DNA of 64,000 bases from Salinimonas chungwhensis DSM 16280. GTDB lineage: Bacteria; Pseudomonadota; Gammaproteobacteria; Enterobacterales; Alteromonadaceae. Positions 27,708-36,748 of this stretch are shown here, piece after piece. The position numbers were made by a program, and so were the translations under genes. A model generated the notes under the pieces. It did not search any database. It saw only the letters and a program-made list of their open reading frames with translations, and was not told where the DNA came from. Within the stretch, counting starts at the first letter, position 1, and the number at the start of each line of letters is the position of its first letter. The stretch is taken from positions 400,357 through 464,356 of the forward strand of contig NZ_KB899376.1 of the NCBI RefSeq assembly GCF_000378185.1, in the 5' to 3' direction.

Positions 27708-28597
27708 TGCAAAAGATAGCTTTTATCGGTCTGGGTAACATGGGTGGCCCCATGGCCGCCAACCTGCTTAGCGCCGGTTGTGATGTAACGGTTTTCGATC
27801 TGGTGCCTGCTGCTGTTGAAGCAGCCTGTGAAAAAGGGGCTAAATCCGCAGCCAGTGCGCATGAAGCTGTTGCTCAGGCTGACGTTATTATTAGTATGCT
27901 ACCAGCAGCGCACCATGTTAAGTCACTGTATCTGGGTGAAAAAGGTATCATTGACCACACGCAGCCACACGCACTGATTATTGATTCAAGTACTATAGAT
28001 TCAGCCAGCGCCACCGAAGTGGGTAAGGCAGTAGAAGCTGCTGGTCGCCACTTTGTCGATGCGCCTGTCTCCGGCGGTACAGCTGGCGCTGCAGCGGGAA
28101 CGCTCACTTTTATCATGGGCGGTACTGAAGAAGCGGTAGCCCTGGCCAGACCTGTACTTGCGCACATGGGGAAAAATATCTTTCACGCAGGCCCGTTGGG
28201 CGCTGGACAGGTAGCCAAAATTTGTAACAACATGCTGCTGGCTGTACTAATGGCAGGCACCAGTGAGGCGTTACAGATGGCGGTGGATAATGGTCTTGAC
28301 CCAAAGGTTATAAGTGAGATTATGCTGCAAAGCTCTGGGTCCAACTGGACTCTGCAGAAATATAATCCATGTCCGGGGGTAATGGAAAATGTACCATCAT
28401 CCAATGATTATAAAGGGGGATTCATGGTCAAGCTTATGAACAAAGATTTAACCCTGGCCATGAATGCTGCTGCGCAAAGCGGATCAGCAACGCCTATGGC
28501 TTCGTTAGCGCAAAGTTTGTACCGTTTGCACCAGAGTAACGGTTTTGATGATAAGGATTTTTCCAGTATTTTCTCCATGTACTCCTCCAAAAAATAG
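27707..28597 (+). CDS. mmsB: 3-hydroxyisobutyrate dehydrogenase
   Basis: NAD-dependent dehydrogenase of 296 residues that makes methylmalonate semialdehyde from 3-hydroxyisobutyrate, feeding MmsA. GLGNMGGPMAANL at 7-19 binds NAD, DAPVSGGTAGA binds substrate, and GQVAKICNN has the catalytic Lys near 171; DYKGGFMVKLMNKDL is typical of MmsB. It overlaps the preceding stop codon by one base (TAATG), a sign of tight coupling, and ends the operon before the hairpin at 28609. Confidence 0.95.
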   Translation: MQKIAFIGLGNMGGPMAANLLSAGCDVTVFDLVPAAVEAACEKGAKSAASAHEAVAQADVIISMLPAAHHVKSLYLGEKGIIDHTQPHALIIDSSTIDSASATEVGKAVEAAGRHFVDAPVSGGTAGAAAGTLTFIMGGTEEAVALARPVLAHMGKNIFHAGPLGAGQVAKICNNMLLAVLMAGTSEALQMAVDNGLDPKVISEIMLQSSGSNWTLQKYNPCPGVMENVPSSNDYKGGFMVKLMNKDLTLAMNAAAQSGSATPMASLAQSLYRLHQSNGFDDKDFSSIFSMYSSKK

Positions 28598-28608
28598 AAG
28601 TTTTGGAT

Positions 28609-28640
28609 AACCGGGTAGCGCAGCTGCCCGGTTTCGCTTT
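28609..28640 (+). terminator. Probable terminator of the valine operon
   Basis: AACCGGG (28609-28615) pairs with CCCGGTT (28627-28633) around an 11-base loop; the tail TCGCTTTTTA is T-rich. Twelve bases after the mmsB stop. Confidence 0.7.
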
Positions 28641-28695
28641 TTATCGGTTATCTGCTAGCATCTCTTCCCTGAATTTGTACTTTGGATTGTTTTAC

Positions 28696-29514
28696 ATGTG
28701 GCAATGCCCACTCTGTCAGCACGCCCTGGACACCTCGTCTACTACATGGCGCTGTGACAATAATCATACATTTGACCAGGCAAAAAGCGGATACATTAAT
28801 TTACTGCCCGTTCAGAATAAAAGGTCCCGTGAACCCGGCGATGATAAAGTCATGCTGACAGCCCGGCGTGATTTTCATCAAACCTTGGGTTATAAACCTT
28901 TAATGCAGAAAATCGTGCAGATTATAGGGGCGCATTTTAGTGAGAAAAATTCACTCACCGTGTATGAGGCAGGCTGCGGTGAAGGAGCCTATTTGCGATT
29001 TATCCAAAAAAACCTGATACACGAAGGGGCTGTTTTTACCGCAGGCAATGATATTGCAAAAGCTGCTGTTGATATGGCTGCAAAGCTTGATAAGCGTGGG
29101 CAATTTGTTGTTGCAAGCTCGTTCAGTCTGCCGGTGATGGAGCAGACTGTAGATGTGTTGCTGCTGGTTTTCGCGCCCGGTGACCACAATGAATTCGCCA
29201 GGGTGCTGGCTGATAAAGGTGTGCTTATTACTGTTGATCCTGGTCCCGAACATCTTATAGAAATGAAAAAGGTTATCTACGAAACCCCTGAAAAACATAG
29301 CCCACCGTCAGCATCGTCCGGGTTGCTCAACATAGTTGAAGAACTACCACTAACCTTTTCTGTCAGTCTCGAAGATGACAAACGAAGAAATGGACTGATT
29401 GGTATGACGCCCTTGTGCTGGAAACTGAGTGAACAAACGTTAGCAACTTTGCACCATGCTGTAAAAACAGTGACGGCAGATTTTGTTATTCGGGTTTGGT
29501 GTAAACATTCATGA
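28696..29514 (+). CDS. rlmA: 23S rRNA (guanine-745-N1)-methyltransferase
   Basis: SAM-dependent methyltransferase of 272 residues, acting on G745 of 23S rRNA. The N-terminal zinc knuckle CPLC...C...H (residues 4-22) and HTFDQAKSGYINLLP are signatures of RlmA. LTARRDF and the SAM loop EAGCGEGAY (~94) follow, then VFAPGD. The ATG at 28696 is chosen because it starts directly at the zinc motif; the longer open frame upstream covers the previous terminator. It overlaps gmhB by four bases (ATGA). Confidence 0.92.
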   Translation: MWQCPLCQHALDTSSTTWRCDNNHTFDQAKSGYINLLPVQNKRSREPGDDKVMLTARRDFHQTLGYKPLMQKIVQIIGAHFSEKNSLTVYEAGCGEGAYLRFIQKNLIHEGAVFTAGNDIAKAAVDMAAKLDKRGQFVVASSFSLPVMEQTVDVLLLVFAPGDHNEFARVLADKGVLITVDPGPEHLIEMKKVIYETPEKHSPPSASSGLLNIVEELPLTFSVSLEDDKRRNGLIGMTPLCWKLSEQTLATLHHAVKTVTADFVIRVWCKHS

Positions 29515-30095
29515 ATCAAAACGACAAACCAACCCGACTGCTTTTTCTTGATCGCGACGGTATCATTAATGAAGACAAAGGATACGTTGGCAGTATCAAC
29601 GATGTCTCATTTATTCCGGCCATCTTTACTGTTATTGCAACATTTGTAGATCATGGTTTTTTACCGGTAGTGGTCACAAATCAATCCGGTATTGGTCGTG
29701 GTTATTATTCGGAAGATGATTTTTTTTCCCTTAGCAGGTGGATGCAGGATAGATTTACAGAGCATGGCTTACCGCACATTCCGGTTTATTACTGTCCTCA
29801 TCATCCCACTAAAGCCTTGCCGCCTTATCAACAAGAATGCCAGTGTCGAAAGCCTGGTGCTGGTATGTTGCTTAAGGCTGCCAGTCAGCTAAATGCGGAT
29901 TTAAGCCAGAGTATTTTAATCGGCGATAGCTGGCGTGATATTCAGGCTGGGGTTGCGGCCGGTCTTCCAAGCCAGTGCTATGTTAATAAGCAACCAGCGC
30001 CAACTCTGAATGCCTCACGTATTTTCCAGACGCAGAATGTGGCGGACATTGCCGCCAAAATTCCGGATATCATTGCCGCGTCGAAAAGCGGGTAA
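29511..30095 (+). CDS. gmhB: D-glycero-beta-D-manno-heptose-1,7-bisphosphate 7-phosphatase
   Basis: HAD-superfamily phosphatase of 194 residues in the ADP-heptose pathway for LPS inner core. FLDRDGIIN (13-21) holds the nucleophile and acid/base Asp. VVTNQSGIGRGYY is HAD motif II with the substrate loop, and the zinc site is CPHHP with CQCRKP. ILIGDSWRDI is motif IV. Coupled to rlmA by an ATGA overlap. Its last 26 bases overlap the convergent yejM end. Confidence 0.93.
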   Translation: MNQNDKPTRLLFLDRDGIINEDKGYVGSINDVSFIPAIFTVIATFVDHGFLPVVVTNQSGIGRGYYSEDDFFSLSRWMQDRFTEHGLPHIPVYYCPHHPTKALPPYQQECQCRKPGAGMLLKAASQLNADLSQSILIGDSWRDIQAGVAAGLPSQCYVNKQPAPTLNASRIFQTQNVADIAAKIPDIIAASKSG

Positions 30096-31593
30096 GATGT
30101 TTTATTGCGCGGCTGAGCAAATCAACATTCAGATTATCTGTGCTACGCGATTGGGTTGTCAGATCAGTAATTTCGTAACTACCATTACTTAATACCTCAA
30201 TACGCTGGTTATTGTGCATAACCACGATACGCTCTCCGGATGTGCTCACCAGCCAGTTTCTGGTTGGTGCCAGCAGATTTTGGCCCGTTGAATAGTGCGG
30301 CACCGGCGCTGTACATCCCAGTGCGTTTAACACCGTTGGCGCAAGATCTTCAGTACTGGCAAGGCCCTGCTGGATGTCCAGATTGGTCAATAGCTTGCCT
30401 TTAGAAATACCGCCTTCTGGATCAAAGCCAGAGGCAATAAGAATATTGCTCTTAGCGAAACTCTCCCGCCCCAGCATCTGTACTATTTGATCAGCAGGTA
30501 AAAAGGCCACATGTAACCCATCGTGGCTATTGCTAATCGGTTGCCGGAAACTTTCAAGCGTAGTGCCAGGTAATGTCGCATCAGTATGAATAGATACCGC
30601 AGTCTGCATAGCCACTGGCAACGCCAGCAAAACCGGACTTTCGGAAGACACCGTATCACGATAAATTTCAGGGACGCCAAACAAGGTAGTGACAATCAGG
30701 CCTTGCAGCGTCGAGGCGGTAGAATAATATTCATCCATTGTTGTCAGATTGAACTGTTCAAACGCTGGTAGCGGTGCTGAATCGGTCTGCACGATTAACA
30801 GGGTATTAATGTTTTCTTTGATCGAGCAATAAACAGGCTTAACCGGATAGGTAACCTTATGTATGTTCGGATCAAATTGCAGCTGCTTGCGTTCTTCATA
30901 CCGAGCTAAATCCAGTAACCCATACCGGGACATGGTGGTTTTCGCCGTGGCAGGATATGACAGTGGAAACATATTATCCTGCTTTATTATGGGCTGATAC
31001 AATTGCGCATCGGCCCATACATGAATGGCATGGCTACTGACAAAGCAAATTACAAACAACCCGGTAACCGGTCTGCCAATATGATACTGCTGCAGGCGCG
31101 CTATACGTTTCCAGATAGCATTGGCCAGAATAAGCTGAAAGCCTAACCACACCAGGAATAGAAGCGCCAGAAAGCCCCAGTCCTGGACGGTAAACTGACT
31201 CATCTGGGTTTGTGCTTCACTTTTTAGCAGCGTGGCAGAGTTGATGCTGATATGAAAACCGGTACGGTTATAAAGAAGCGCGTCAAATGCCAGCAATGCC
31301 AGACCAATTGCGGCGATTCCCGAGGCACTGGCCTTTATCACATTGGGCCGGTTTACCAGGTAGCACAGAGGCAAGACAAGTATGACGAACCCCGAAAAAG
31401 TCATAAAGCTAATATGACCAAGCCAGTTAGCAATTAGATATGCAGTGCCCAGCGCAGTATCGGGCAACGGAGACGAAAAGACAAAAACTGATGCGATAAC
31501 AATAGCAATGGCAATATTAACCAGGGCGAACCAGTGGCCCCAGTTAACTAACTTTGTCACCCGCTGGCGGCGTGGGGATTCAGCTAAAATCAT
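30070..31593 (-). CDS. yejM: YejM/PbgA-like inner-membrane protein (DUF3413), shortened periplasmic domain
   Basis: Inner-membrane protein of 507 residues. Five hydrophobic segments lie in residues ~15-210, the DUF3413 part (VNWGHWFALVN start). The periplasmic part is related to sulfatases/alkaline phosphatases. In E. coli YejM (586 residues) monitors LPS and restrains LpxC breakdown through LapB. Here the periplasmic domain keeps TLLIVQTD, the TTLFGVPEIYRD step, ILIASG and STGQNLL, but is about 80 residues shorter in the middle. It lies 15 bases after yejL on the same strand, the conserved yejL-yejM pair. Whether the LPS-sensing role is kept is not known. Confidence 0.88.
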   Translation of the reverse strand: MILAESPRRQRVTKLVNWGHWFALVNIAIAIVIASVFVFSSPLPDTALGTAYLIANWLGHISFMTFSGFVILVLPLCYLVNRPNVIKASASGIAAIGLALLAFDALLYNRTGFHISINSATLLKSEAQTQMSQFTVQDWGFLALLFLVWLGFQLILANAIWKRIARLQQYHIGRPVTGLFVICFVSSHAIHVWADAQLYQPIIKQDNMFPLSYPATAKTTMSRYGLLDLARYEERKQLQFDPNIHKVTYPVKPVYCSIKENINTLLIVQTDSAPLPAFEQFNLTTMDEYYSTASTLQGLIVTTLFGVPEIYRDTVSSESPVLLALPVAMQTAVSIHTDATLPGTTLESFRQPISNSHDGLHVAFLPADQIVQMLGRESFAKSNILIASGFDPEGGISKGKLLTNLDIQQGLASTEDLAPTVLNALGCTAPVPHYSTGQNLLAPTRNWLVSTSGERIVVMHNNQRIEVLSNGSYEITDLTTQSRSTDNLNVDLLSRAIKHLTRFSTRQ

Positions 31594-31608
31594 GATTTCT
31601 CAATATTA

Positions 31609-31821
31609 TTATTTGACACTCTTAACTAACACGTCAGCGAATTTTTCAGCCATTGCCGATCTATCTTGCTGTTTTACCTGGGTCTTTAAAATATGCGTAA
31701 TTACATTTCCCAGCACCATCAATGATAAATCCCGGTCGGCCTGATTTTCTTCGAGCGTTTCGATAACCTGATTCATTAACGCTTCAAATTCGGTGTCCTG
31801 ATAACGGCTGTTCTGGGGCAT
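31609..31821 (-). CDS. yejL: YejL family protein (DUF1414)
   Basis: Small helical cytoplasmic protein of 70 residues of unknown function. MPQNSRYQDTEFEALMNQVI and LSLMVLGNVITHIL match the YejL family closely. It is the upstream partner of yejM and divergent from yejK, the order also found in E. coli. Confidence 0.93.
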   Translation of the reverse strand: MPQNSRYQDTEFEALMNQVIETLEENQADRDLSLMVLGNVITHILKTQVKQQDRSAMAEKFADVLVKSVK

Positions 31822-31981
31822 CGCGACATCTCTTATGTGTAATTTATTCTTTTAAAAGAATGATAATATCAATAGGAGGATTATAATCGTTGTTTGAGTG
31901 ATAACAATCATTCATTCATAATTCCTTTCTTTGAACTTCGTAAATTTTTCAATTTTTAATCAACGGGATGCGTTTTTTAAT

Positions 31982-33055
31982 ATGAGTGCACTTATACACC
32001 ACTTTGTTGTTCATCGTCTGATCGTCAATGAAGAGGAAAAAATTCAGGCAGTGCCGCGAGATAAATGCCTGTCTGTTACACCTCAAATAGAGCATCTTGC
32101 GCATCAGATTAATCACAGTTTCAATGCCAAACCTGGTAAAGGCGTGGGCCATTTTTCTCAGCAAAGCGCTGAGGAATCCCCAGAAGAGCCAGCAACAGAT
32201 AAGCCGACTTTTGCATCGTCACTGGCGGACTTTATGAGAGTGCAAAAGCAGGGTGTCGATGACCTCGAACCACGTTTTCATAACTTTTCGATAAATGCCA
32301 CTGACCGTTTGATTGAGTCGTTGATTAATGTAGGTAGTGTTGAAACCGGCTTTCTTATTTTTTGTCAGTACGAATACCTGGCAACCCAGTATCTGATGAT
32401 TGCACTGCTCAATACACGTGCACACGTCGAAGTTGACCAGTCGCTTGAGTTATACGAACGGGAACATCTGGATTTAGCTAAAATGCAGCTTGCAGTACGT
32501 ATTGATTTGACCCAGCTTGACACCCAGCCCGAACAGCAGCGCTATATCAGTTTTATTAAAGGGCGGATGGGGCGCAAGGTCTCAGACTTCTTCATGGACT
32601 TTATTGGTTGTGAAGAACTGGTTGATGTAAAACAGCAAAACAAGCAGCTTATTTCCTCGGTGGATGCCTATTTGGCCAGTGAGAATCTGGACCGCCACGA
32701 ACAAGAGCAACATCGGGATGAAGTAAAGGCCTACTTTAAAGAAAAGATTGATAGTGGTGAGTCAGTATCAGTCAGTGAGCTTTCCGGCCGCTTGCCCCAG
32801 GATGCAGAAGAAGAACGTTCATTTGAGCACTTCACCCAGAATTTGGAAACACCGTTGGAAAAAGACATACAGCCAGATCCTGCAGCGTTACGTCAACTGG
32901 CAAAATTTACTGGCGCCGGTGGTGGGGTGAGTGTTAGTTTTGAACGCAAGCTATTAGGCGATCGGGTCATGTATGATCCACAAACAGACACACTGACCAT
33001 TAAAGGAATCCCGCCAAATCTCAAAGATCAGCTGAATCGCCAGTCTGGAAGTTAA
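31982..33055 (+). CDS. yejK: Nucleoid-associated protein YejK (NdpA)
   Basis: Cytoplasmic nucleoid-associated protein of 357 residues. GRMGRKVSDFFMDFIGC, LRQLAKFTGAGGGVSVSF and DTLTIKGIPPNLKDQL are near-identical to the enteric YejK. The ATG at 31982 is used because family N-termini begin with this hydrophobic strand; the ribosome site is weak. An insert near residues 55-70 (ESPEEPATD) makes it slightly longer than the 335-residue E. coli form. Divergent from yejL with a 160-base shared promoter region. Confidence 0.92.
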   Translation: MSALIHHFVVHRLIVNEEEKIQAVPRDKCLSVTPQIEHLAHQINHSFNAKPGKGVGHFSQQSAEESPEEPATDKPTFASSLADFMRVQKQGVDDLEPRFHNFSINATDRLIESLINVGSVETGFLIFCQYEYLATQYLMIALLNTRAHVEVDQSLELYEREHLDLAKMQLAVRIDLTQLDTQPEQQRYISFIKGRMGRKVSDFFMDFIGCEELVDVKQQNKQLISSVDAYLASENLDRHEQEQHRDEVKAYFKEKIDSGESVSVSELSGRLPQDAEEERSFEHFTQNLETPLEKDIQPDPAALRQLAKFTGAGGGVSVSFERKLLGDRVMYDPQTDTLTIKGIPPNLKDQLNRQSGS

Positions 33056-33128
33056 GCTCTGATATCTTGGGGTGAGCGAAGACGAATTTTCCCGTATAAT
33101 TTATTAAATTTTTAGTTGTAAGGCTCTT

Positions 33129-34007
33129 ATGCAACTTTTTGTAAACGATTTAACCGTGATGGATTTTTCTTATTTATGCCCCCAACGGGGCATGGTAGGA
33201 GAAAGCTGGATTGTTGATGTTATCTTAGATGGCGATCTCAATGACGAAAGCATGATCCAGGATTTTGGCAAGGTAAAAAAAGGTCTGAAACGTCTTATCG
33301 ATGAATATGTCGACCACAAACTGTTGGTGCCCGCGGAACATAACGGTGCAGCCATTACGCATTTGGACGAAGATCAGGTAGAAGTACGTTTTACCTTGGA
33401 TAGCGGTGATGTCATTCAGCTTTTCTGTCCGGCAGAAGCTTATGCATTTGTTTATTCGGATAGCGTTACCATGGATTCAGTCGGGCGTTACATGCGGGAG
33501 GTTATTGCCACCCATCTGCCTGAGAACGTAGCAAACATTGAGTTGAAATTGCGCGCTGAGCAGATACTGACGCCTTTCTATCATTATACCCATGGCCTGA
33601 AAAAACACGACGGCAACTGCCAGCGAATCGCTCATGGACACCGCTCCAGGATAGGCATATTCATTGATGGTCAGGCCTGTCTGGAGAGTCAGCAATACTG
33701 GTCACAGCGGTGGCAGGATATCTATATTATCACCCGTGAGGATATCATTGATTACGATATGCGCCGCTCATCCGGGGCATTGGACAATCCGCTGGATTAT
33801 TATTGCTGTGCATATGAATCCTCTCAGGGCTACTTTGAGCTGCTTATCCCACGTAAATTCTGTGAGGTGGTAGAAACCGATTCAACAGTAGAGTGCCTTG
33901 CTCAGTATATCTTTGACGAGCAACAGAAACGGACCGGCCAGGGTGAACTGCGGGTAATGGCCTATGAGGGCGTGGGAAAAGGTGCAATGGTTGAAGGCAA
34001 GGTATGA
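33129..34007 (+). CDS. Tandem T-fold protein of the QueD/6-pyruvoyl-tetrahydropterin synthase family
   Basis: Protein of 292 residues built from two T-fold halves related to QueD, about twice the usual ~120-140. Active-site parts are split. Half 2 carries HGLKKHDGNCQRIAHGH at 155-171, with the zinc histidines 155, 169 and 171 and the catalytic Cys164, and VVET with Glu249. Half 1 has lost that metal site (MVGES in place of the HGH step) but keeps DFGKVKK (45-51) and DHKLL (62-66), the LDH-N type elements that half 2 lacks. A working site would need both halves. Good ribosome site AAGG. Coupled to the M23 peptidase by ATGA overlap. Pterin or deazapurine chemistry is likely, but the reaction is not known. 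Confidence 0.8.
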   Translation: MQLFVNDLTVMDFSYLCPQRGMVGESWIVDVILDGDLNDESMIQDFGKVKKGLKRLIDEYVDHKLLVPAEHNGAAITHLDEDQVEVRFTLDSGDVIQLFCPAEAYAFVYSDSVTMDSVGRYMREVIATHLPENVANIELKLRAEQILTPFYHYTHGLKKHDGNCQRIAHGHRSRIGIFIDGQACLESQQYWSQRWQDIYIITREDIIDYDMRRSSGALDNPLDYYCCAYESSQGYFELLIPRKFCEVVETDSTVECLAQYIFDEQQKRTGQGELRVMAYEGVGKGAMVEGKV

Positions 34008-34819
34008 AAAAGATAGCAGGGATACTCGTTTCTTTAGGTATCGCAATTACCAGCTATAGCGCGGTAGCGAATGAACTTGTGTTCAATGGCAAGCTTACGC
34101 AGGGTAGTCTGATACGTGGCCAGTTACCCGCTGGTAGCCAGATAACGCTCAATGGTGAGACACTAAAGACAAACAGTCAGGGCAAGTTTGTCTTTGGTTT
34201 TGGTCGAGATGCCGACCTGTCACATTCGCTAAAATGGACATTGCCCGACGGCACTACCCACAGCCGCCAGATCAAGTTAGAGGCGCGGGAATATGTAACC
34301 CAGCGAATAGATGGCTTAGATCAGAAAATGGTCACGCCCCCAGAGTCTGTTTTAAAGCGTATTCGCCAAGATGCTGCCAATGTTTACAAGGCGCGGGCGG
34401 GGAAATCTGACAGTGACGCCTTATTTACCGGTTTCATCTGGCCTGCAGAAGGCCCGGTAACCGGCGTCTACGGCAGCCAGCGTATATTGAATGGTAAACC
34501 CGGTCGTCCTCACTATGGGCTTGATGTAGGTTCGCCTACCGGTACGCCAGTCGTCGCGCCGGTAAATGGCACTGTGACGCTGGCAGATGACCTTTACTAT
34601 TCCGGCAACACCGTTGTGCTGGACCACGGTATGGGGGTTTTTAGTACCTTTCTTCATCTGGATTCAATGGGCGTCCAGGTGGGAGATACGGTTAAGCAAG
34701 GTGAGCAAATTGGTACTATCGGGTCAACAGGACGCTCCACCGGTGCGCATCTGGACTGGCGAATCAACCTTAACGATAAACGGTTAGATCCGCAGCTGTT
34801 GGTGCCGCCCCGAGACTAG
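34004..34819 (+). CDS. Secreted M23-family metallopeptidase (LytM type)
   Basis: Periplasmic peptidoglycan endopeptidase-like protein of 271 residues. Signal peptide 1-22 (MKKIAGILVS...SAVAN). Residues ~25-110 are a beta-rich domain with VFNGKLTQGSLIRG, typical of this subgroup. The LytM domain (~145-265) has GRPHYGLDVG with the first His and Asp zinc ligands, and GAHLDWRI with the HxDW-like HLDW second motif, so an active zinc site is expected. It probably trims cross-linked cell wall. Starts inside the end of the QueD-like gene (ATGA). Confidence 0.9.
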   Translation: MKKIAGILVSLGIAITSYSAVANELVFNGKLTQGSLIRGQLPAGSQITLNGETLKTNSQGKFVFGFGRDADLSHSLKWTLPDGTTHSRQIKLEAREYVTQRIDGLDQKMVTPPESVLKRIRQDAANVYKARAGKSDSDALFTGFIWPAEGPVTGVYGSQRILNGKPGRPHYGLDVGSPTGTPVVAPVNGTVTLADDLYYSGNTVVLDHGMGVFSTFLHLDSMGVQVGDTVKQGEQIGTIGSTGRSTGAHLDWRINLNDKRLDPQLLVPPRD

Positions 34820-34844
34820 GGCGGCCTTTATTCTGGTGGCCATA

Positions 34845-36623
34845 TCAGACCGGTAAACCCAGCCACTGATGCAGTTTTTTGCGGTCAGTGATGACAAAAT
34901 AACAGGCATCGTTCACTGCTTTTTGCGGCACAAGATTCAGGCTAAGCAAACGGCCTTCCCGGATCACAGTGAGCATTATCGCGCCTTTTTGTTTATTGTT
35001 TACGAATCTTTCCAATAGCTTGTCATCGACAACATAATTGTCGGCGGCAATTATCACATCGTTATTCTGTAACCCAGCCGCGCTGGCCGGCGTATTATCC
35101 ATGATCTGAGCTACTGTGACCCCGGGGGAAGCATTTTTAATATTGGCGCCGAAATGCTGATTCTGGCTATGCTCAGGCCCCTTAACACCGCCCTTGTCGG
35201 TCATCCCGCGTTTAGGCCGGTATACCATAGCAATACCAATGTCATCCAGCCAGTTTTCCAGCGGCACATCGTTAGTGCCGTGGACGACCTCGTCAAGATA
35301 GGTACTAACATCTATATTGAGGAAGTTGTTACACAGATGTTCAATGACGTCGTCAGGCGTGCCGGACTCATCTTTACCATAATGTGTCCATAGTAACCGC
35401 ATGAGGTCATCCAGACTATAACGCTGCTGACTTTTCTCCCTAATCAGCAAATCCAGCCCCATGGCAATAATGCCACCTTTTGTATAGTAGCTGACAATAT
35501 GATTTATCGAATTAGCGTCCTGTTTATAAAATCGCGTCCAGGCATCAAAACTGGACTGCGCTGCGCTTTGCATATGCCGGCCACCACTTTGTAACAGGCG
35601 CGTTATATTCTGACCTACAATCTCAAGATACTTATCCGGCGATATTAGCCCGGTACGCGCCAGCGTCAGATCATCGTAAAAGCTGGTAAAGCCCTCATAA
35701 ATCCACAATTGTTCTGTAAAAACTTCTTTACCCATATCCGGCGATACCATTGACGCGGGTTTAATGCGTTTAACATGCCAGGTGTGGAAAAGTTCGTGGC
35801 TACACAGGCTCAGAAATGTTGTGTAGCCATCGGTTTTTGTCGCTGGCTCTCCTGACAGGGGCAACTCAAACCGGGGGAAAAGCAAGGCGGTAGAGCTGCG
35901 ATGTTCTAATCCCCCGAATCCATCATTACTCAATAATGTCATAAAGACATAACGCTCTACCGGGTAAGGCTTATCAAAAAGATTAAGGTGATGCTGGCAA
36001 ACCGGTATCATATCCTGGCAGATACGTTCGATATCCAGCGGATCGTTGCCACTAAATAGCATCACAAACTCAACATCATCCACAGTAAAGCTTTTGGTTA
36101 AAGCCTGACCAATAAAAATTGGGTGGTCAATAAGTTCTGCATAATCGCGAGCCTGATAGTGCTTATTCTTTACTGGCATGGTGGTTTCAATAAGCCAGTT
36201 TTCGTCTTCCGGTGGCGCAATTTCAAGGCTGTGAGGACGGGTTTCCATGCCGCGGACCTGCAGAAAAACCGACGTACCATTACAAAATGCATACTGGTCA
36301 TTGATAAATGCCGATCGTACAGACAAATCAAATGCAAAAATTTGATACTTTACAGTGAGTTCCTTCCCCTGGTTTTCCACCTGCCAGGTTTGTTTATCCA
36401 CTTTTCTAACCGGCAAGATTCGCTCGTCCGAAGATTTTGCCTCAATTGACACGATGTTCCTGGCAAAATCTCTAATCATATAACTACCGGGTATCCATGC
36501 CGGTAACGTTAGCGTGATGCTGGTAGATTCAGAATTCGGAATACGCAGTTCAACATTGAACAGGTGCTGCGATTTTGATGCAACAGACAGTGTGTAGTGC
36601 GGATGTTGAGGTAGTTCTGTCAT
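34845..36623 (-). CDS. M61-family glycyl aminopeptidase with PDZ domain
   Basis: Metallopeptidase of 592 residues of family M61. Zinc motif HELFH at 276-280 with the family partner GLEHRSST at 238-245; a downstream Glu in EGFTSFYDDL completes the site. The N-terminal beta-domain is ~10-180. A PDZ domain near 495-560 (GVTVAQIMDNTPASAAGLQNNDVIIA) is typical. No signal peptide is evident. Family members remove N-terminal Gly or Ala from peptides. A single gene convergent with the M23 gene and divergent from the PilZ gene. Confidence 0.92.
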   Translation of the reverse strand: MTELPQHPHYTLSVASKSQHLFNVELRIPNSESTSITLTLPAWIPGSYMIRDFARNIVSIEAKSSDERILPVRKVDKQTWQVENQGKELTVKYQIFAFDLSVRSAFINDQYAFCNGTSVFLQVRGMETRPHSLEIAPPEDENWLIETTMPVKNKHYQARDYAELIDHPIFIGQALTKSFTVDDVEFVMLFSGNDPLDIERICQDMIPVCQHHLNLFDKPYPVERYVFMTLLSNDGFGGLEHRSSTALLFPRFELPLSGEPATKTDGYTTFLSLCSHELFHTWHVKRIKPASMVSPDMGKEVFTEQLWIYEGFTSFYDDLTLARTGLISPDKYLEIVGQNITRLLQSGGRHMQSAAQSSFDAWTRFYKQDANSINHIVSYYTKGGIIAMGLDLLIREKSQQRYSLDDLMRLLWTHYGKDESGTPDDVIEHLCNNFLNIDVSTYLDEVVHGTNDVPLENWLDDIGIAMVYRPKRGMTDKGGVKGPEHSQNQHFGANIKNASPGVTVAQIMDNTPASAAGLQNNDVIIAADNYVVDDKLLERFVNNKQKGAIMLTVIREGRLLSLNLVPQKAVNDACYFVITDRKKLHQWLGLPV

Positions 36624-36748
36624 AGTCAGTTCTTTTATTGCAAAGTTAGCTCTATGATGCCCAACAATACCGGGATTGTCAGTAGCAGCGCGTGTTTCGA
36701 TGCATTAAACTGGAGATAAGATGCAGCGTTATTATTTTAAGGACAGCG

